Shown: positions 51,432 to 59,363 of the stretch, in pieces
Layout of the letters: each line of letters starts with the position of its first letter
Numbering within the stretch: the first letter of the stretch is position 1
Notes under the pieces: model-generated
The model's input: the letters and a program-made list of their open reading frames with translations, nothing else
What the model was told of the DNA's origin: nothing
Databases searched by the model: none
NCBI RefSeq assembly: GCF_041428715.1
Contig: NZ_CP155572.1
Strand: one strand, 5' to 3'
Source: Sporomusa malonica
GTDB taxonomy: Bacteria; Bacillota; Negativicutes; Sporomusales; Sporomusaceae
DNA length: 64,000 nt
Translations under genes and position numbers: made by a program

Positions 51432-52667
51432 GTGAATACTGTGAAGACTCTGGCAACGTTAGACAAACTAAAAATATTAGGCGAAGGGGCCAAATATGAC
51501 GTATGTGCCTCAACAGCTTCTAAGGTGCAAAAGAGTGGAAAATGGGATATTGGTGCGGCGTCCCCCAGTGGTGTCTGCCATTCATTCACCCCTGACGGGC
51601 GCTGTATTTCTCTGTTCAAAGTGCTGTTAACCAACTATTGTGAGAAGGACTGCGCCTATTGTCCCAACCGCGCAGGGCGTGATGTCGCCCGCGCTAAGTT
51701 TGCTGCCGACGAGTTAGCCGGATTATTCATGGATTTTTACCGCCGCAATTATGTGGAAGGGCTGTTCTTAAGCTCAGGCGTCACCCATTCCACCGGTCAT
51801 ACCATGAGCGAAATACTCAAAGTAGCCGAGATTCTCCGCAGCCGCTATAAGTTTGGCGGATATATTCACCTCAAGATTCTACCTGGTGCCTCTGGCGGCG
51901 ATGTTGCAGCCGCTATTCGTTTCGCAAACAGGGTATCGCTAAATATGGAAGCCCCCAGTGCTGCTCATTTAGCTAAGCTTAGCCGCACCAAAAGCTTTGA
52001 TGGCGAAATCCTTGACGGCATGGCTAAAATACGTAATCACTTGAAAGAACAGCCAGGAGTCAGTCACTCGACCCAATATATTGTTGGGGCTGCCCAGGAG
52101 GCAGACCGCGACATTTTGCAATCTGTGACCAAACTGTATGGCCAATATAACTTGAAACGGGCCTATTTTAGCGCCTTTCAGCCGGTGGACGGCACGCCGC
52201 TCGCCGCGATCGGCCAGACGCCGCTCATCAGGGAAAACCGTTTATACCAATCAGATTTTTTACTCCGCCTATATGGTTTTACTTATAGCGATTTAGCATT
52301 TGAACTAAATGGCAACCTTGACCTGGAACTTGACCCCAAGCTTGCCTATGCACTCAAGCACCCTGAATTGTTTCCGCTTGAAATAAACAAGGCCTCGTTT
52401 AACGACCTGCTCAAGGTTCCCGGCCTTGGCCCGCGATCAGCTGCCAAGATTGTCCGGGTACGACGCGAGCACCGTCTGACACAACCGGCAGAGTTAAAGA
52501 ACGCCGGCCTGGTACTTAAACGGGCGTTATCTTTTATCACCATTGATGGCCGCTTTTATGGCGACCGCAGTAAGCTTGCCAAACCCAACCGGCAAAATTA
52601 TACACAATTAAGTTTATGGGGGGACTCCCGTGATCATCTGCTCACCGGCGCCATGGCCGATCATTAA
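51432..52667 (+). CDS. putative DNA modification/repair radical SAM protein
   Basis: The protein (about 411 aa) has the radical SAM cluster motif in CEKDCAYCPNR, with upstream LLTNY, and a C-terminal helix-hairpin-helix segment (FNDLLKVPGLGPRSAAKIVRVRR) that suits DNA binding. This family is annotated as putative DNA modification/repair radical SAM and is regularly paired with the next gene. The frame is open upstream to 51375, but the promoter lies there, so I take a GTG at 51432 (51429 and 51441 are alternatives). The SOS box ahead of it supports a damage-response role. The reaction is not known. Confidence 0.85.
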   Translation: MNTVKTLATLDKLKILGEGAKYDVCASTASKVQKSGKWDIGAASPSGVCHSFTPDGRCISLFKVLLTNYCEKDCAYCPNRAGRDVARAKFAADELAGLFMDFYRRNYVEGLFLSSGVTHSTGHTMSEILKVAEILRSRYKFGGYIHLKILPGASGGDVAAAIRFANRVSLNMEAPSAAHLAKLSRTKSFDGEILDGMAKIRNHLKEQPGVSHSTQYIVGAAQEADRDILQSVTKLYGQYNLKRAYFSAFQPVDGTPLAAIGQTPLIRENRLYQSDFLLRLYGFTYSDLAFELNGNLDLELDPKLAYALKHPELFPLEINKASFNDLLKVPGLGPRSAAKIVRVRREHRLTQPAELKNAGLVLKRALSFITIDGRFYGDRSKLAKPNRQNYTQLSLWGDSRDHLLTGAMADH

Positions 52668-53397
52668 AGCCGCACTGCTGGCTCAAATACATAATGACTT
52701 GCCGTGCTTTCACGGCGAGCAGGATAGTCTCGGCTTGTTCAAGGATACCGCTATTCATAACGCCGACACGGTGTCCTTGGCCACGCTGACTAACCAACTC
52801 TCAGATACCTGCGGCCTTGATGTAACCTGGCTGCTAGGCAGTCCGGGGCAAACATTGGCGCGTCTTGTGGCCGCCAACCTGCGCTATCAAGCGTCAGACA
52901 GAGCAGCTGTTGTCTTTGCCGCTGCTGAACAAGCCCTTCGCTATGGTCACTCTTATTGTTTCTGCGGTATCGGTGACATTAGCCGCATATTTATTTCCCG
53001 GGCAAAGGTAGTCTCACATGAAGTCCATAAAATGTTAGGCTTTATCCGGTTCACTCCAGCCCCAAACAACACACTGGTCGCTAGGCCTAAACTCTTTCAT
53101 CAAACAGCTGACCTTATCTTAAAAAAATTTGTTTCACGTTATCCCAATACCTGCTTAGTCTTGATTCTTGATGACACTGCACTCATGCTGAAGGATGGGG
53201 TCATAGCCGAATTGCCTGCAGCAGCTTATCTTCCTTATATTGAAGACCGGGATTTTGCCGCTGCCTGGGAAACCTACTATCAATCCCAATATATTGCTAC
53301 CCGCAAAAACATTAAACTGGCGCAACATGCCATCCCCAAAAAATACTGGGATTGGCTGGCCGAAGGTAAAATACTGAAAAACGAGGCTTCCAAATAG
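52630..53397 (+). CDS. DUF4130 / TIGR03915 DNA metabolism protein
   Basis: The 255-residue protein overlaps the end of the radical SAM gene by 38 bp, with a GTG start after GGGGGGA, so translation is coupled. The C-terminal half contains KVVSHEVHKMLGFIRFTP, RKNIKLAQHAIPKKYWDWL and the acidic DRDFAAAWETYY segment of DUF4130, a domain seen fused to uracil-DNA glycosylase-like proteins. Pairing with the radical SAM repair gene is a conserved arrangement. It probably acts on DNA in the same step, but the activity is not established. Confidence 0.8.
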   Translation: MIICSPAPWPIIKAALLAQIHNDLPCFHGEQDSLGLFKDTAIHNADTVSLATLTNQLSDTCGLDVTWLLGSPGQTLARLVAANLRYQASDRAAVVFAAAEQALRYGHSYCFCGIGDISRIFISRAKVVSHEVHKMLGFIRFTPAPNNTLVARPKLFHQTADLILKKFVSRYPNTCLVLILDDTALMLKDGVIAELPAAAYLPYIEDRDFAAAWETYYQSQYIATRKNIKLAQHAIPKKYWDWLAEGKILKNEASK

Positions 53398-53401
53398 AAC
53401 A

Positions 53402-53455
53402 CCCCGCTAATGAAGAATTGCCTAACAGGCGCCTTCATTAGCGGGGTTTCTTTTC
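53402..53455 (+). terminator. Rho-independent terminator of the SOS-linked pair
   Basis: CCCCGCTAATGAAG (53402-53415) and its exact complement (53433-53446) form a 14-bp stem with TTTCTTTT following. It begins four bases after the DUF4130 gene stop. Confidence 0.88.
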
Positions 53456-53460
53456 AGCTT

Positions 53461-53550
53461 TATCCTGATAGAAAGTATAACTTTCTCCTGGATAAGGGCA
53501 ACATCGGCTTCCGCTTTCGCTAAGGCTCGGCGCAAGCCGTGTTTTCTTTA
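53461..53550 (-). repeat. dispersed 3'-end repeat R2, copy 1
   Basis: Read on the minus strand, the 90-bp element begins AAAGAAAACACGGCTTGCGC immediately at the stop codon of the deacetylase-like gene and ends with CAGGATAA. It contains the hairpin TTATCC ... GAAAGT/ACTTTC ... GGATAA. It matches copy 2 at 58561-58650 at nearly every base and copy 3 at 22578-22664 less well. Confidence 0.8.
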
Positions 53551-54759
53551 TCAAAGCAGTTGATTTACATAAACCAGCCGGATACCAGCTGCTTCGATTT
53601 CAGGTATCATTTCCCGCACAGCGATGACAGTATTAGGCCGGGCATGGCCAATGACTGTTACGCTGCCGTTTTTATGTGCCATATCAACTGCCTTGCGCAG
53701 TTGTTTTTTTATTAGGTCTACGTCAGGGCTGTTATCTATAAACAGCTCGTTTTCACCGGTCCTCAGCCCCAACTGTCTGGACACTTCCGCGGCTACTGTT
53801 TTGCCGTTGGTACGACTGTCAACAAAAAACAGATTATTGGATTTGATAACACCAAGTACGGTTTTCATAACCCGCCTGTCAGCAGTGGCCTTAGAACCCT
53901 GGTGATTATTGACCCCTTTGACACCAGGCACCGAAGCAATGGCCTTTTCCACCGTCTGCTTAATCTCTTCATCAGTCATATTCACAGTAATGACTGTCGG
54001 CTCAACCTCTTCGGCAGCTGACAGCGGCTCAAGCGGCAGGTGCAGCATAACTAAATGACCGGCGCTCAGTGCCTTTGATGCCGCCTCGTTACTATACTGG
54101 CGATATGGCAGCACCGCAAACGTAATCGGCCGTCCCATATCAACATACCCGGCAATGGGTTCCCTGGTATAACCAAAATCGTCAATCACTATGGCCATAT
54201 CACCAGGTTTACTTTCAACCTTCGGCTTAGGCGGCAGTGCGCCCTTATCTTTAACAATATATATCCGGTCAGTCACTAGCGTAAGCGGTTCGCTGTTTAA
54301 GATGTCTTTAATGCCGATATCAATCCGCACTGCCGACACTCCGTTATACTGATCAGGTTCAATACCGATTACCTTGCCGCCTGCTTTGCCAACAAGCGGG
54401 GCTAGCGACTGCTCCAATGCTTCCGGAGCTGTATTCTCCGGGAGCACAATAGACAGACTCCGGGTATGCCAGCGGATGACACCTTCAATCCCTTTGCGCG
54501 GCACCTCCCGCGTGCTTTCCTTGACCTCTTTGGGCGTCAATTTGGTATTTGTTAACCCGGTGTCAACAGCAGCGTGAATTTTCCGGGCAGTTTCTGTGAA
54601 GTCAAGCACCACCCCGGCGCCTGTTTTCTCCATATTATAGCCAGGTCCAGGCTGTGCTGGAGATTTTTCTGGTGGATGACCTGTTTGATAAAAGATAATT
54701 GCTGCAAAAATAGCCACCAACGCCAGTATCCATTTAAAATTATTGCTTTTTTTAGCCAT
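53551..54759 (-). CDS. divergent polysaccharide deacetylase family protein (YibQ-like)
   Basis: The protein (402 aa, ATG at 54759 after AAGGAGAACCTCT; the frame is open 14 codons further) has an N-terminal membrane anchor (WILALVAIFAAIIFYQ), a linker domain, then the divergent polysaccharide deacetylase domain: MAIVIDDFGYTREPIAGY, HLVMLHLPLEP, VNNHQGSKATADRRVMKTVL, FFVDSRTNGKTVAAE and IGHARPNTVIAVREM. The conserved Asp pair and histidines of the carbohydrate esterase 4 fold are partly kept. YibQ-like proteins act in the cell envelope; the substrate is unknown. The stop codon abuts repeat R2. Confidence 0.85.
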   Translation of the reverse strand: MAKKSNNFKWILALVAIFAAIIFYQTGHPPEKSPAQPGPGYNMEKTGAGVVLDFTETARKIHAAVDTGLTNTKLTPKEVKESTREVPRKGIEGVIRWHTRSLSIVLPENTAPEALEQSLAPLVGKAGGKVIGIEPDQYNGVSAVRIDIGIKDILNSEPLTLVTDRIYIVKDKGALPPKPKVESKPGDMAIVIDDFGYTREPIAGYVDMGRPITFAVLPYRQYSNEAASKALSAGHLVMLHLPLEPLSAAEEVEPTVITVNMTDEEIKQTVEKAIASVPGVKGVNNHQGSKATADRRVMKTVLGVIKSNNLFFVDSRTNGKTVAAEVSRQLGLRTGENELFIDNSPDVDLIKKQLRKAVDMAHKNGSVTVIGHARPNTVIAVREMIPEIEAAGIRLVYVNQLL

Positions 54760-55004
54760 AGAGGTTCTCCTTGTGCGTTTTTTGCTACATTGAGTTTTCA
54801 TAACAATTATATGTTTTTAATGCCGCTCATGTCTACTTGATTCTATAGATTCTCTCCTTACAAACGAATAACAGAAACTTAACATAAAGTTAACAGTACC
54901 TTAAAATGCCATGGAAGGATAATCCCTTGCCAAAGACTAACATTTTATAGCAATAGCAAAAAATGTCCCTATGCAAAAAATATACGAACGTAAAGGAGTA
55001 CAGC

Positions 55005-56873
55005 GTGAGCTTATTAAAACGCATTGCAGCAAGTTGCAATCTTCCCAAGAAATTTAACATTAAATTACCAGCTAGGTTACGCTGTCAGCTAAAGCTGCCT
55101 GAGGGGCTAAAAGAACTCCAGGAAAAAACCTTTTCACCTTTGTTGTGCCGCTTAAGCCTAAGAGCAAAACTTCTGATTGTTGTCGCTATTTTTTCGCTGT
55201 TATCTATTATTATAGGTATAGTCGGATTACATGGGATAAAAACCGCCAACGATGCTCTTAAGAATATGTACACAAGCCGGATCATCGCTCTCCAGGAACT
55301 GAAACTCATGTCTGATGCACTCACGGTAAATGTTGTAGATACCTGCCACAAAGTCAGCGACAGCCACATGGCCTGGGCACTAGGCAGAAACAGGCTTAAT
55401 GAAGGGTCCAAGATTATCAAAGACCAGTGGAACACCTACAAAACTCATGTATCAACAACAGAAGAAGAACAGATGGTAGCTCAGATTGACGGTTTTATGG
55501 GTATTGCTGATGGAGCATTGGCCAAAGCAGCCGATATCATGGTAAAAGAGGATAAAAAAGCCTTGAGTGCTTTTATGATCGAAGAATTGTACTCAAGTAT
55601 TGAGCCAGTCTCTGGTAAACTATCTGAACTCATCCAGCTTCAACTCGAGTTAGCAAAAAGAGAATATCAAAGCGCTGATACTCGGTACAATTGGCTGATC
55701 ATGCTGTTTTCGGGCATGATTGTTACAGGGCTAAGCATCGCCATTGCCCTTGCACTCTTGATCCTGCGCCAAACGCTTGGAGAAATTCGCAATATGGTTA
55801 CATGTGTCGAACAGGTTGCCTCCGGTAACCTGGCGTTATCAGCAATTACAGTCACTACCAAAGACGAAATTGGCCGCTTGTCCACAGCGATAAACTCCAT
55901 GGTCATGAACCTGCGCTCACTGGTAAAAACAGTCTCCTTGTCAGCCGATCAGGTAGTCGCAGCCTCCGAGGAAACGGCAGCTTCGGTTGAGCAGGTATCC
56001 ACTACAACTACCGAGGTTGCGGGTAACAGCTCTGTGCTGGCAGCGGACGCTGCCGTCGGCACAGCCTCGGTTGTTGAAGTATCTAAGTCGCTGCTCGAAC
56101 TCTCCTCACTTGTTGATATTGCCAAACGTGAAGCCACGTCAGCAGCCGCCAACTCCAAAGCAACCCTAAGCACTGCCCTGGAAGGCCGTGACACAGTGGC
56201 CAATACAGTCGCCTGCATGAGCAATATTAGAGACAAAACGCTTGAGACCGAAGAATTAATGACCACACTCAATCAATATATTGCCAAAATCGGAGCTATC
56301 ACCGATACCATAACCGGTATTGCCTCACAAACCAACTTACTCTCTTTGAATGCCGCCATCGAAGCCGCCCGAGCTGGTGAGGCTGGACGAGGCTTTGCCG
56401 TGGTAGCACAAGAAGTCAAGAAACTGGCCGAGCAGTCGACCCAGGGAGCGTCTGAAGTATCGGCACTCATCCAAAGGGTAAGAGAAAGTACCACAGCCGC
56501 AGCTCACGCTATGCAAGGCAGCCGATCTGAAGTGGAATACGGCGTAGCCAGCGCCAGCCAAGCTCAAAGTACCCTTGAGAATATTTTTTCAGCTGTGAAT
56601 AATACAGTAACTGACATTGAGGCAGTATTGGCAATCACTGATGAAGAGGTCACACATTCTGATCTGATTATTGACCTAATCGACTCGTTGGCTACTGTTA
56701 TTGAAAACACGGCTCACCAAGCTGAAGAAGTCTCAACAGCCACCAACCAAACAGCAACCGTCATGGACTCCCTTGCGGCTAACTCGACCGGCACCAACAA
56801 AATGGCTGCCAATTTAAAAGCTGCCATTGCATTTTTTAGAACCGAACACTATGCAAATAAATTGGAGGCGTGA
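55005..56873 (+). CDS. methyl-accepting chemotaxis protein
   Basis: The 622-residue protein (GTG at 55005, chosen for AAAGGAG seven bases ahead; the frame opens at 54963) has a cytoplasmic N-terminus of about 55 residues, a membrane helix (near LLIVVAIFSLLSIIIGIVG), a four-helix-bundle periplasmic sensor (about 80-230), a second helix (WLIMLFSGMIVTGLSIAIAL), HAMP and a long signalling coil with tip GIASQTNLLSLNAAIEAARAG. It heads a four-gene set with STAS, CheY-like and CheX-like proteins, so it probably feeds a dedicated pathway. The ligand is unknown. The next gene begins three bases after its stop. Confidence 0.9.
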   Translation: MSLLKRIAASCNLPKKFNIKLPARLRCQLKLPEGLKELQEKTFSPLLCRLSLRAKLLIVVAIFSLLSIIIGIVGLHGIKTANDALKNMYTSRIIALQELKLMSDALTVNVVDTCHKVSDSHMAWALGRNRLNEGSKIIKDQWNTYKTHVSTTEEEQMVAQIDGFMGIADGALAKAADIMVKEDKKALSAFMIEELYSSIEPVSGKLSELIQLQLELAKREYQSADTRYNWLIMLFSGMIVTGLSIAIALALLILRQTLGEIRNMVTCVEQVASGNLALSAITVTTKDEIGRLSTAINSMVMNLRSLVKTVSLSADQVVAASEETAASVEQVSTTTTEVAGNSSVLAADAAVGTASVVEVSKSLLELSSLVDIAKREATSAAANSKATLSTALEGRDTVANTVACMSNIRDKTLETEELMTTLNQYIAKIGAITDTITGIASQTNLLSLNAAIEAARAGEAGRGFAVVAQEVKKLAEQSTQGASEVSALIQRVRESTTAAAHAMQGSRSEVEYGVASASQAQSTLENIFSAVNNTVTDIEAVLAITDEEVTHSDLIIDLIDSLATVIENTAHQAEEVSTATNQTATVMDSLAANSTGTNKMAANLKAAIAFFRTEHYANKLEA

Positions 56874-56875
56874 AA

Positions 56876-57202
56876 ATGAAAAACCAAAAATTTCTTGTTG
56901 AAAATAGCCAGGTTGTCGTAAATCTTGTTGGCAGCCTACAAGGAGAACTTGCCGCCCAAGTCCGCGAAACTATGCTAACATATATTTCTGACGGCTACTG
57001 CGACTTTAAAGTTGATTTTTCTAATGTAAACAACATCAATTCAACCGGGCTAGGTATGCTTGTCAATATTCAAAAACGAGCACTGCAACAAGGCGGCGAT
57101 ATCATTATTCACGGTCTGCACGGTACCGTTAAAGCAGCCTTTGACCGTACCCGGCTGAGTAAAGCCTTTACCATCCTTGATTGTCAAAATGCAGTAGCGT
57201 AA
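56876..57202 (+). CDS. STAS-domain protein (anti-sigma-factor antagonist type)
   Basis: The 108-residue single STAS domain has FSNVNNINSTGLGMLVNIQKRA, where the serine after NN is the usual phosphorylation site of SpoIIAA/RsbV-like proteins. I chose the ATG at 56876, seven bases after GGAGG; a GTG two codons earlier sits too close to the ribosome site. It lies between an MCP and a CheY-like gene, an arrangement that suggests a partner-switching link to chemosensory signalling, perhaps replacing a CheW- or CheB-like function. No cognate kinase is in the window. Confidence 0.82.
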   Translation: MKNQKFLVENSQVVVNLVGSLQGELAAQVRETMLTYISDGYCDFKVDFSNVNNINSTGLGMLVNIQKRALQQGGDIIIHGLHGTVKAAFDRTRLSKAFTILDCQNAVA

Positions 57203-57283
57203 TAAAGTAAACATCATCTGCAGGATTTACCAAAAATTTTTCGAATATGATTAAGAGTACATTTGTTAATTGAAGGAGTTTTT

Positions 57284-57655
57284 ATGGTGAATGCTTGTAC
57301 TTCCAAGGTATTAATCTGCGACGATTCAATGCTTGTTCGCAAAAAACTTCGTGATTTGCTAGAAGAAATGCACTGCCAAGTGTATGAAGCCAAAAACGGT
57401 GCCGAATGTGTAGAAATATTTAAAAACCATAAACCTGGCACAATTTTTATGGATATTGTTATGCCTGAATTAGACGGTTTGGAAGCACTCAAGCAGATTA
57501 AAGAGCTTGATAAGGGCGCTAGAGTTATCATGCTGTCCTCTACTGGCACCTCTTCTAAAGTACTGGAGGCGCTCAAGCACGGCGCAGCTGATTTTATTCA
57601 AAAACCCTATAACAGAGACCAGATTGCCAAGGCTGTCGGCTATTCTGAATCGTAA
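57284..57655 (+). CDS. CheY-like single-domain response regulator
   Basis: The 123-residue receiver domain keeps the acidic pair (CDDS, residues 12-15), the phosphoacceptor Asp57 in IFMDIVMPELDG, the switch Thr/Ser in MLSSTGTSS and the Lys in FIQKPY. No output domain is attached, so it acts like CheY by protein contact. GAAGGAG precedes the ATG at 57284; the frame is open seven codons earlier. The gene next to it encodes a CheX-like protein with a phosphatase motif, its probable partner. Confidence 0.9.
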   Translation: MVNACTSKVLICDDSMLVRKKLRDLLEEMHCQVYEAKNGAECVEIFKNHKPGTIFMDIVMPELDGLEALKQIKELDKGARVIMLSSTGTSSKVLEALKHGAADFIQKPYNRDQIAKAVGYSES

Positions 57656-57666
57656 AGGAGACAACC

Positions 57667-58539
57667 ATGTTTACTCAATATTTTGGCCAATATCTTTTCA
57701 ATAAAGGCATTATCTCAGCCGATCAGCTTTGTGATTTACTGGCTTATGAACAATCTGCCCGGGTAAAACTTGGTGTATTGGCGCTCAACTCATCGCTAAT
57801 GACAGCGACTCAAATTGAAGAAGTTCACGAACTGCAGCGAACCATGGATCGACGGTTTGGCGAAATTGCTTTAAGTAAAGGCTACCTCACCCAACCGCAG
57901 CTTGACAACCTGCTTAATCAGCAAAGCAGCCGCCATTTAGGCTTAAATCAAGCTATTATTGATAAAAACTACCTCTCACTAAGCCAGTTGGAAGCCGCCC
58001 TCGAAAGCTTTAAACAAGATACGCAACTGTCACAGGAACAACTACAGGCATTACAAAGCGCCGATATTGACCAAATTGTTCCCTTATTCCTCGACTTTCC
58101 CCAAGATGACTTAGGTCGTTTGCATTATGAATATGTGACTCTGCTATTGAAAAATATCGTCCGTTTCCTTAACGACCAGCCGCTGCTGTCTCGCCCGCTG
58201 CCGCTGACCAAGCAAACGGAAGGCTGGATAATATCCCAGCAAGCTGTTGGTGATCGGACTCTTTCTACCGCCTTAGTGCTAAAAGATTCTGCACTAATCG
58301 ACCTTGCCACCCGTTTTAGCCAGGAAGAAATAACCCAGGTTGACGAGTTGGCGAAAGACAGTGTGGCCGAGTTTTTGAATCTACATAACGGTATTTTCTT
58401 AATCAATATGTCAGATATAGGCTTTGAACTTGACCTTAAACCTCAGACTGCTCAGACCTATTCCGATAGTGTGAGTGGTTACCGGATTCCTATTACCCTC
58501 ACCTTCGGCCCTATTGAACTCGTACTCTCCATCACCTAA
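57667..58539 (+). CDS. CheX-like phosphatase domain behind a MshEN-like N-terminal region
   Basis: The 290-residue protein has an N-terminal helical region with two related blocks (FGQYLFNKGIISADQLCDLL and FGEIALSKGYLTQPQLDNLL, residues 6-25 and 64-83), the GspE/MshEN N-terminal pattern, and a C-terminal CheX-like domain from about residue 135. There EFLN (235-238) matches the E-x-x-N phosphatase motif by which CheX and CheC dephosphorylate CheY. It follows the CheY-like gene by 11 nt and probably resets that protein. Fusion of these two modules is uncommon. MshEN-type modules can bind c-di-GMP, but the key residues cannot be judged here. Confidence 0.7.
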   Translation: MFTQYFGQYLFNKGIISADQLCDLLAYEQSARVKLGVLALNSSLMTATQIEEVHELQRTMDRRFGEIALSKGYLTQPQLDNLLNQQSSRHLGLNQAIIDKNYLSLSQLEAALESFKQDTQLSQEQLQALQSADIDQIVPLFLDFPQDDLGRLHYEYVTLLLKNIVRFLNDQPLLSRPLPLTKQTEGWIISQQAVGDRTLSTALVLKDSALIDLATRFSQEEITQVDELAKDSVAEFLNLHNGIFLINMSDIGFELDLKPQTAQTYSDSVSGYRIPITLTFGPIELVLSIT

Positions 58540-58560
58540 GCTAACAAAATCAGAGCATAT

Positions 58561-58650
58561 AAAGAAAACACGGCTTGTGCCGAGCCTTTGGCGAAAGCAG
58601 AAGCCGATGTTGCCCTTATCCAGGAGAAAGTTATACTTTCTATCAGGAGA
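58561..58650 (+). repeat. dispersed 3'-end repeat R2, copy 2
   Basis: On the plus strand the element begins AAAGAAAACACGGCTTGTGC 21 nt after the CheX-like gene stop and ends before a terminator. It matches copy 1 almost base for base, in the same orientation relative to the gene it follows. The outer GGATAA arm reads GGAGAA here, but the inner GAAAGT/ACTTTC stem is kept. Confidence 0.8.
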
Positions 58651-58651
58651 A

Positions 58652-58681
58652 AAATCCGCTAAGACTAACCTTAGCGGATTT
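58652..58681. terminator. bidirectional terminator between chemosensory set and yajQ
   Basis: AAATCCGCTAAG and CTTAGCGGATTT form a perfect 12-bp stem with a six-base loop. T-rich flanks are modest on the plus side (TTTCTC) and better on the minus side (TTTTTCTCC). It separates two convergent genes. Confidence 0.75.
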
Positions 58682-58688
58682 CTCATGT

Positions 58689-59183
58689 TTACGAGCGGAA
58701 GTTTATGTACTGCAATTCTACACCAAAATCTTTTTCTCTCAGCTTATGAATCACTGCCTGCAAATCATCCTTTTTAGCGCCAGTTACCCGCAGTTGGTCA
58801 TCCATAATTTGCGCCTGAACTTTGAGCTTCTGCTCTTTAATATAGGCAATTACCTCTTTGCCCTTTTCCTTGCTGATGCCTTTTTGGATAGTAACAGTTT
58901 GTTTCACCGTACCGCTGAAAGCAGACTCGATCTTACCGATATCCAGACATTTTAAAGGCACGTTACGCTTAACCATTTTGCTTCTGAGAATGTCAATCAT
59001 GGCCCCAAGCTTATAGTCGTCTTCAGCCGATAATTTTAAGGTTTCCTTATCAAGAACCATTTCAGCTTTGCTGCCTTTAAAATCATAGCGCTGCGCAATC
59101 TCCTTGGTAGCCTGATTTACAGCATTATCCATTTCCTGCATATCTACCTCTGACACAATATCGAAGGAACAATCTTTCGCCAT
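58689..59183 (-). CDS. YajQ-family nucleotide-binding protein
   Basis: The 164-residue protein is a YajQ/DUF520 member: SFDIVSEVDMQEMDNAVNQA at the N-terminus, RYDFKGSKAEMVLD in the middle and QIMDDQLRVTGAKKDDLQ near the end, with two ferredoxin-like halves. YajQ proteins bind nucleotides, and some family members bind c-di-GMP and affect transcription. GAAAGGGG precedes the ATG. It stands alone and converges on the chemosensory module across a shared terminator. Confidence 0.92.
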   Translation of the reverse strand: MAKDCSFDIVSEVDMQEMDNAVNQATKEIAQRYDFKGSKAEMVLDKETLKLSAEDDYKLGAMIDILRSKMVKRNVPLKCLDIGKIESAFSGTVKQTVTIQKGISKEKGKEVIAYIKEQKLKVQAQIMDDQLRVTGAKKDDLQAVIHKLREKDFGVELQYINFRS

Positions 59184-59363
59184 AACCAGTAACCCCTTTC
59201 ACACAAAAAAACATTTATCAGAAATATAATACCATATTTCGCTATTTTGTCCAAGAAACCTGCTGATTTACCTTAATTCATCCCTTTATTACAGACCTTA
59301 GGCGTAGACGTAAAGGAGCAAGGCTATGATTAACCCTGCCCCTTTATAGTTGGGAATATGAAA

